Made by a program: the position numbers and the translations under genes
DNA from: Actinomycetes bacterium
Lineage (GTDB): Bacteria; Actinomycetota; Actinomycetes; Propionibacteriales; Propionibacteriaceae
Assembly: GCA_023458095.1 (NCBI GenBank)
Contig: JAEXAS010000043.1
Location: 1-43,789 of the forward strand
DNA: 43,789 nucleotides
Direction of reading: 5' to 3'
The notes under the pieces: model-generated
Databases searched by the model: none
What the model was told of the DNA's origin: nothing
The model's input: only the letters and a program-made list of their open reading frames with translations
Part shown: positions 40,759 to 43,789 of the stretch, piece by piece
Layout of the letters: the number at the start of each line of letters is the position of its first letter
Numbering within the stretch: the stretch's first letter is position 1

Positions 40759-41829
40759 TCAGGCCAGCCGGGCGGCGATGGCATCGCCCACCGCGGCAGT
40801 CGAGCGCTTGGAGTCGCCGCGCTCGGCGAGATCGGCGTCAACCGCGGCCTCGATCCGCCGGGCGTCCTGGCTGCGTCCGAGATGATCCAGCAGCAGGGCG
40901 GTGCTCAGGATCGTCGCGGTCGGATCGGCGATGCCCTGGCCAGCGATGTCGGGTGCAGAGCCGTGGACCGGCTCGAACATGGACGGGAAGGCGCCTTCGG
41001 GATTGATATTGGCGCTGGCGGCCAGGCCGATGCCCCCGGTGACCGCGGCGGCCAAATCGGTGAGGATGTCGCCGAACAGGTTGTCGGTGACCATGACGTC
41101 GAAGCGCTGCGGATCCTGAACCAGGGCGATCGTGGCGGCGTCCACATGCAGATAGTCGGTGCTGACCTCGGGATGCTCAGCGGCCACCTCGGCGAACAGG
41201 CGATTCCACAACCCGCCGGCGTTCACCAGCACATTGTGCTTGTGGACCATGGTGACGTGCTTGCGTCGCTTCTCGGCGCGGGCGAAGGCGTCGCGGATGA
41301 CCCGCTCCACCCCGTGTGCGGTGTTGACGCTGAGTTCGTTCGCGATCTCGAAGGGGGTGCCTTGACGGACCACGCCACCGTTGCCGCAGTACAGCCCCTC
41401 GGTGCCTTCCCGAACGACGACGAAATCGATCGGGCCGCGGCTGGTGATCGACTCTGCCAGCGGAGTGGGCAACCCGGGGTACAGCTTGGACGGGCGCAGG
41501 TTGACGTAGTGGTCGAAGGCGAAACGCAGCTTGAGCAGTAGGCCGCGCTCCAGGAGCCCGGACGGAACAGCTTTGGACCCGGGGGCGGCGCCGACCGCGC
41601 CCAACAAGATGGCGTCGGAGTCGGCAAGCTGCGCCATGACCGAATCCGGCAGAACCTCGCCGGTGCGCTGCCAGCGCTCGGCGCCCAGGTCGTGATGGAT
41701 GAAGGAGAACGTGTCGGCGCCCACTGCCGCGGTCAGGACTTTGAGGCCTTCGGCGACGACTTCGGGGCCGATTCCGTCTCCGGCGATGACCGAGATCACC
41801 GGCGTGCCAGGGTTGTTGAGTTCATTCAC
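40759..41829 (-). CDS. leuB: 3-isopropylmalate dehydrogenase
   Basis: A 356-residue decarboxylating dehydrogenase. VISVIAGDGIGPEVV is the N-terminal strand-loop; substrate and metal motifs are RPSKLYPGL, VVREGTEGLY and MVTDNLFGDILTDLAAAV. It oxidises 3-isopropylmalate in leucine synthesis and probably 3-methylmalate from the citramalate route to isoleucine. GTG 41829 gives NELNNPGTPVISVI; a frame open to 41892 is not family-like and crosses the -10 box. It is divergent from ilvE with 69 bp between starts. Confidence 0.94.
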   Translation of the reverse strand: MNELNNPGTPVISVIAGDGIGPEVVAEGLKVLTAAVGADTFSFIHHDLGAERWQRTGEVLPDSVMAQLADSDAILLGAVGAAPGSKAVPSGLLERGLLLKLRFAFDHYVNLRPSKLYPGLPTPLAESITSRGPIDFVVVREGTEGLYCGNGGVVRQGTPFEIANELSVNTAHGVERVIRDAFARAEKRRKHVTMVHKHNVLVNAGGLWNRLFAEVAAEHPEVSTDYLHVDAATIALVQDPQRFDVMVTDNLFGDILTDLAAAVTGGIGLAASANINPEGAFPSMFEPVHGSAPDIAGQGIADPTATILSTALLLDHLGRSQDARRIEAAVDADLAERGDSKRSTAAVGDAIAARLA

Positions 41830-41836
41830 TCGCGCG

Positions 41837-41842
41837 AGGCTA
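41837..41842 (-). promoter_or_regulatory. -10 box of leuB, predicted leaderless
   Basis: On the minus strand TAGCCT is followed by 7 nt and GTG at 41829. It decides the leuB start. Confidence 0.5.
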
Positions 41843-41886
41843 CCTTGGCGACCGTTCCTCGGACAGATTCGTCTCACCGGAAGCGA

Positions 41887-41892
41887 TAACAT
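41887..41892 (+). promoter_or_regulatory. -10 box of ilvE, predicted leaderless
   Basis: TAACAT is 6 nt before ATG 41899. leuB and ilvE promoters are back to back in the same 69 bp, so one regulator could act on both. Confidence 0.45.
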
Positions 41893-41898
41893 GCGCCT

Positions 41899-42981
41899 AT
41901 GTCGCTGAAATTCCTACCGAAACCGCATCCCACTCCTGCGTCCTCTGAGGAGGTTGCCGAGGTCTTGGCGGATCCCGGATTCGGGTCGAAGTTCACCGAC
42001 CACATGGCCGTGGCGACCTGGACGAAATCCGGAGGGTGGGGTGAGTCGACCATTCGGCCCTACGGGCCCTTCCAGATCGATCCGGCTGGGGCTGTGCTGC
42101 ACTACGCCCAGGAGATCTTCGAGGGCTTGAAGGCCTACCGGCACGCCGATGGCTCGATTCACCTGTTCCGTCCGGACGCCAATGCCCGCCGCTTCCAGTC
42201 CTCGGCTGCGCGCATGATGCTGCCCCAGTTACCGGAAGAGGACTTCGTCACCGCCGTGGTGGAATTGGTGCGAGCCGACCATCGCTGGGTCCCGGACAGC
42301 GAGGGCGAGAAGAGCCTCTACCTGCGCCCGTTCATGTTCGCCGATGAGGTGTTCTTGGGGGTGCGTGCCGCGGAGCGGGTCACCTTCAGTGTGATCGCCT
42401 CCCCCTCGGGTCCCTATTTCTCCGGTGGGGTGAAGCCGGTCGACATCTGGGTGACCGATCGCTATGCCCGCGCCGGAATCGGAGGCACCGGATCGGCCAA
42501 ATGCGGTGGCAACTACGCCGCGTCCCTGATCGCTCAGTACGAGGGATACGACCACGGCTGTTCGCAGGTGCTGTTCATCGAGGCCGCCGGCAAGGACCGC
42601 CTGGAGGAACTGGGCGGCATGAATGTCTTCCTGGTCACCAAGGACGACCGCCTGATCACTCCGGCCCTCACCGGAACCATCCTGGACGGCATCACCCGCT
42701 CGAGCATTCTGACCGTCGCCGCCGAGTTGGGCCTGAGCGTCGAAGAGCGTCGCGTCGAGCCAGCGGAGTTGTTCGACGGCATCACCGCCAATGAGGTGGT
42801 GGAGGCCTTCTCCTGCGGCACCGCCGCTGTAGTGACGCCGATCGGGGCGTTTCGTTCCGAGGCCGGCGAATGGGTGCTGCCGCAGGGCAGTGAGCGTACT
42901 TTGGCCATTCGGCAAGCCATCTTGGACATCCAGTACGGTCGCGCCGAGGACAAGCACGGCTGGCTTCACCGCGTCGTTTGA
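41899..42981 (+). CDS. ilvE: Branched-chain amino acid aminotransferase
   Basis: A 360-residue PLP enzyme of fold type IV. The catalytic Lys is in GTGSAKCGGNYAAS (about 201). FEGLKAYR (about 74-81), YLRPFMFA and FSCGTAAVVTPIG are standard IlvE text. It exchanges amino groups between glutamate and the keto acids of Val, Leu and Ile. The 127 bp after the stop contain only weak inverted repeats before the next gene. Confidence 0.95.
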   Translation: MSLKFLPKPHPTPASSEEVAEVLADPGFGSKFTDHMAVATWTKSGGWGESTIRPYGPFQIDPAGAVLHYAQEIFEGLKAYRHADGSIHLFRPDANARRFQSSAARMMLPQLPEEDFVTAVVELVRADHRWVPDSEGEKSLYLRPFMFADEVFLGVRAAERVTFSVIASPSGPYFSGGVKPVDIWVTDRYARAGIGGTGSAKCGGNYAASLIAQYEGYDHGCSQVLFIEAAGKDRLEELGGMNVFLVTKDDRLITPALTGTILDGITRSSILTVAAELGLSVEERRVEPAELFDGITANEVVEAFSCGTAAVVTPIGAFRSEAGEWVLPQGSERTLAIRQAILDIQYGRAEDKHGWLHRVV

Positions 42982-43108
42982 GGCGACCTGTCTGCGCAAC
43001 TGCGCAGGATTGCGACCCTGCCGGGGTCTCAGCGCGTGAAACACGCTGGTAACACTCGCCGGGCAGGGCAGACTCCTCCGAAATGCCCGACTACCGCAAG
43101 GTTTGCCG

Positions 43109-43789
43109 ATGACCCACCTCACCGCGATTCCGGATGTGTTCCACGTCTACGACACCACGCTGCGCGATGGTGCCCAGCAGGAAGGTCTTCAGCTCAATGT
43201 CAGCGACAAGCTGAAGATCGCCCGCTACCTGGACCAGCTCGGGATCTCCTTCATTGAGGGCGGGTGGCCCGGTGCCAACCCCAACGACACCGCCTTCTTC
43301 GCTGCTGCGGCGCGCGGGGAACTCACCTTGAACAACGCCAAGCTGGTTGCCTTCGGAGCGACCCGTAAGGCGGGCACCACCGCTGCCGAAGATCCCCAGG
43401 TGCAGGCCCTGATCGATGCGGGGACCGAGGTCGTGTGCATCGTGGCGAAGAGCCATGACGAGCATGTGCTGCGAGCGCTGCGCACCACCTTGGCTGAGAA
43501 CCTGGAGATGGTGGCCGACACCGTTCGCCACCTGGTCGCCCAGGGACGCCGGGTCTTCGTTGACGCCGAGCACTTCTTCAACGGCTACCAGGCCAATCCC
43601 GAATACGCGCTGGATGTGGTGCGTACCGCCGCCGACGCCGGTGCTGAAGTGGTGGTGTTGTGCGACACCAACGGCGGCATGCTGCCTTCGCAGATGGGCG
43701 ATGTGGTTTCTGCCGCCGCCGCGATCGGCGTCGATCTGGGGATCCACTGTCACAACGACACCGGCTGTGCGGTGGCCAACACTTTGGCC
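43109..43789 (+). CDS. cimA: (R)-citramalate synthase, N-terminal part
   Basis: The frame is open from ATG 43109 to the window edge (227 codons, partial). It begins with THLTAIPDVFHVYDTTLRDG; the DTTLRDGAQQEG metal/substrate motif, FIEGGWPGANP, and GIHCHNDTGCAVANT near the edge are typical of the CimA / alpha-isopropylmalate synthase family. GGWPG after FIE and the DAEHFFNGYQANPEY segment favour citramalate synthase over LeuA. It condenses pyruvate and acetyl-CoA to start a threonine-independent path to isoleucine. It follows ilvE in the same direction. Confidence 0.87.
   Translation, partial: MTHLTAIPDVFHVYDTTLRDGAQQEGLQLNVSDKLKIARYLDQLGISFIEGGWPGANPNDTAFFAAAARGELTLNNAKLVAFGATRKAGTTAAEDPQVQALIDAGTEVVCIVAKSHDEHVLRALRTTLAENLEMVADTVRHLVAQGRRVFVDAEHFFNGYQANPEYALDVVRTAADAGAEVVVLCDTNGGMLPSQMGDVVSAAAAIGVDLGIHCHNDTGCAVANTLA

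Noticed and set aside
43030..43048. Hairpin after ilvE (CAGCGCGTG-AAA-CACGCTG)
   Set aside because: The stem is short with a 2-nt bulge and a 3-nt loop; too weak to call a terminator or operator.

Overview
This window is high-GC chromosomal DNA from an actinobacterium. Much of the gene order matches two Mycobacterium tuberculosis neighbourhoods: the TPR / HAD phosphatase / small protein / tlyA / nadK / recN / pyrG / nudix / xerD / parA / scpA / scpB / rRNA-pseudouridine-synthase series (the Rv1691-Rv1711 region) and the pafB / pafC / tatA / tatC / helY series (Rv2096c-Rv2092c). Isolated genes fit a Propionibacteriales-type relative, but that placement is inference. I see no tRNA, CRISPR array, prophage, transposase or IS element. 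The sequence is mostly well-packed housekeeping DNA with a few accessory pockets.

Layout. 1-905: 3' end of a 23S rRNA gene, a 5S rRNA gene and tandem hairpin terminators. 948-3877: a protein with an Arg/Gly/Ser-rich half, a TPR half and an acidic tail, then a NagD-type HAD phosphatase. 3977-6481: a complete biotin ECF importer operon (bioY-bioM-bioN, minus strand), divergent from a TetR regulator that looks like BioQ, with a palindromic operator candidate between them. 6478-10143: small protein, tlyA, nadK and recN, overlapping or closely spaced. 10150-11635: a TetR regulator and a secreted phospholipase A2. 11721-18485: pyrG, nudix hydrolase and xerD, then parA, a small helical protein, scpA, scpB and an rsuA/rluB-type pseudouridine synthase (nucleotide synthesis and chromosome segregation). 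18548-20406: two-domain FKBP lipoprotein and gluQ, converging. 20533-27471: pafB, pafC, a small membrane protein, tatA, tatC, a lipid kinase and a HelY-type helicase. 27474-29413: XRE-cupin regulator divergent from a sulfide:quinone-reductase-like flavoprotein. 29457-33012: hisF, a HIT protein and a tandemly duplicated secreted SpoIID/LytB protein. 33177-36680: ilvBNC behind a visible attenuator whose leader peptide reads M-Q-I-L-L-V-V-S-K-R-V-G. 36699-37787: a wHTH-nuclease-like gene between two copies of a long palindrome, with a G-quadruplex motif just before its start. 37814-40625: CtpE-like P-type ATPase and a small superinfection-immunity/DUF2510-type membrane protein. 40759-43789: leuB divergent from ilvE, then the start of a citramalate synthase gene (cimA).

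How genes work together. The last 10 kb is a branched-chain amino acid locus: acetohydroxyacid synthase, ketol-acid reductoisomerase, isopropylmalate/methylmalate dehydrogenase, transaminase and citramalate synthase. Only dehydratase and isopropylmalate synthase/isomerase steps are absent from the window. The attenuator couples ilvBNC to Ile/Leu/Val supply. The middle holds chromosome segregation and repair factors (ParA, ScpAB, XerD, RecN, PafBC).

A window-wide pattern is a TAGGCT/TAGCCT-like -10 box (TANNNT) 6-9 nt before the start codon of at least twelve genes on both strands, with no Shine-Dalgarno between. This predicts leaderless mRNAs and was used to set several GTG starts (nadK, pyrG, parA, FKBP, ATPase, leuB). 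I found no clearly new large system. The best candidates for something under-described are the palindrome-bounded nuclease gene with its G4, the double SpoIID protein, and the RG-rich TPR protein beside the rRNA operon.
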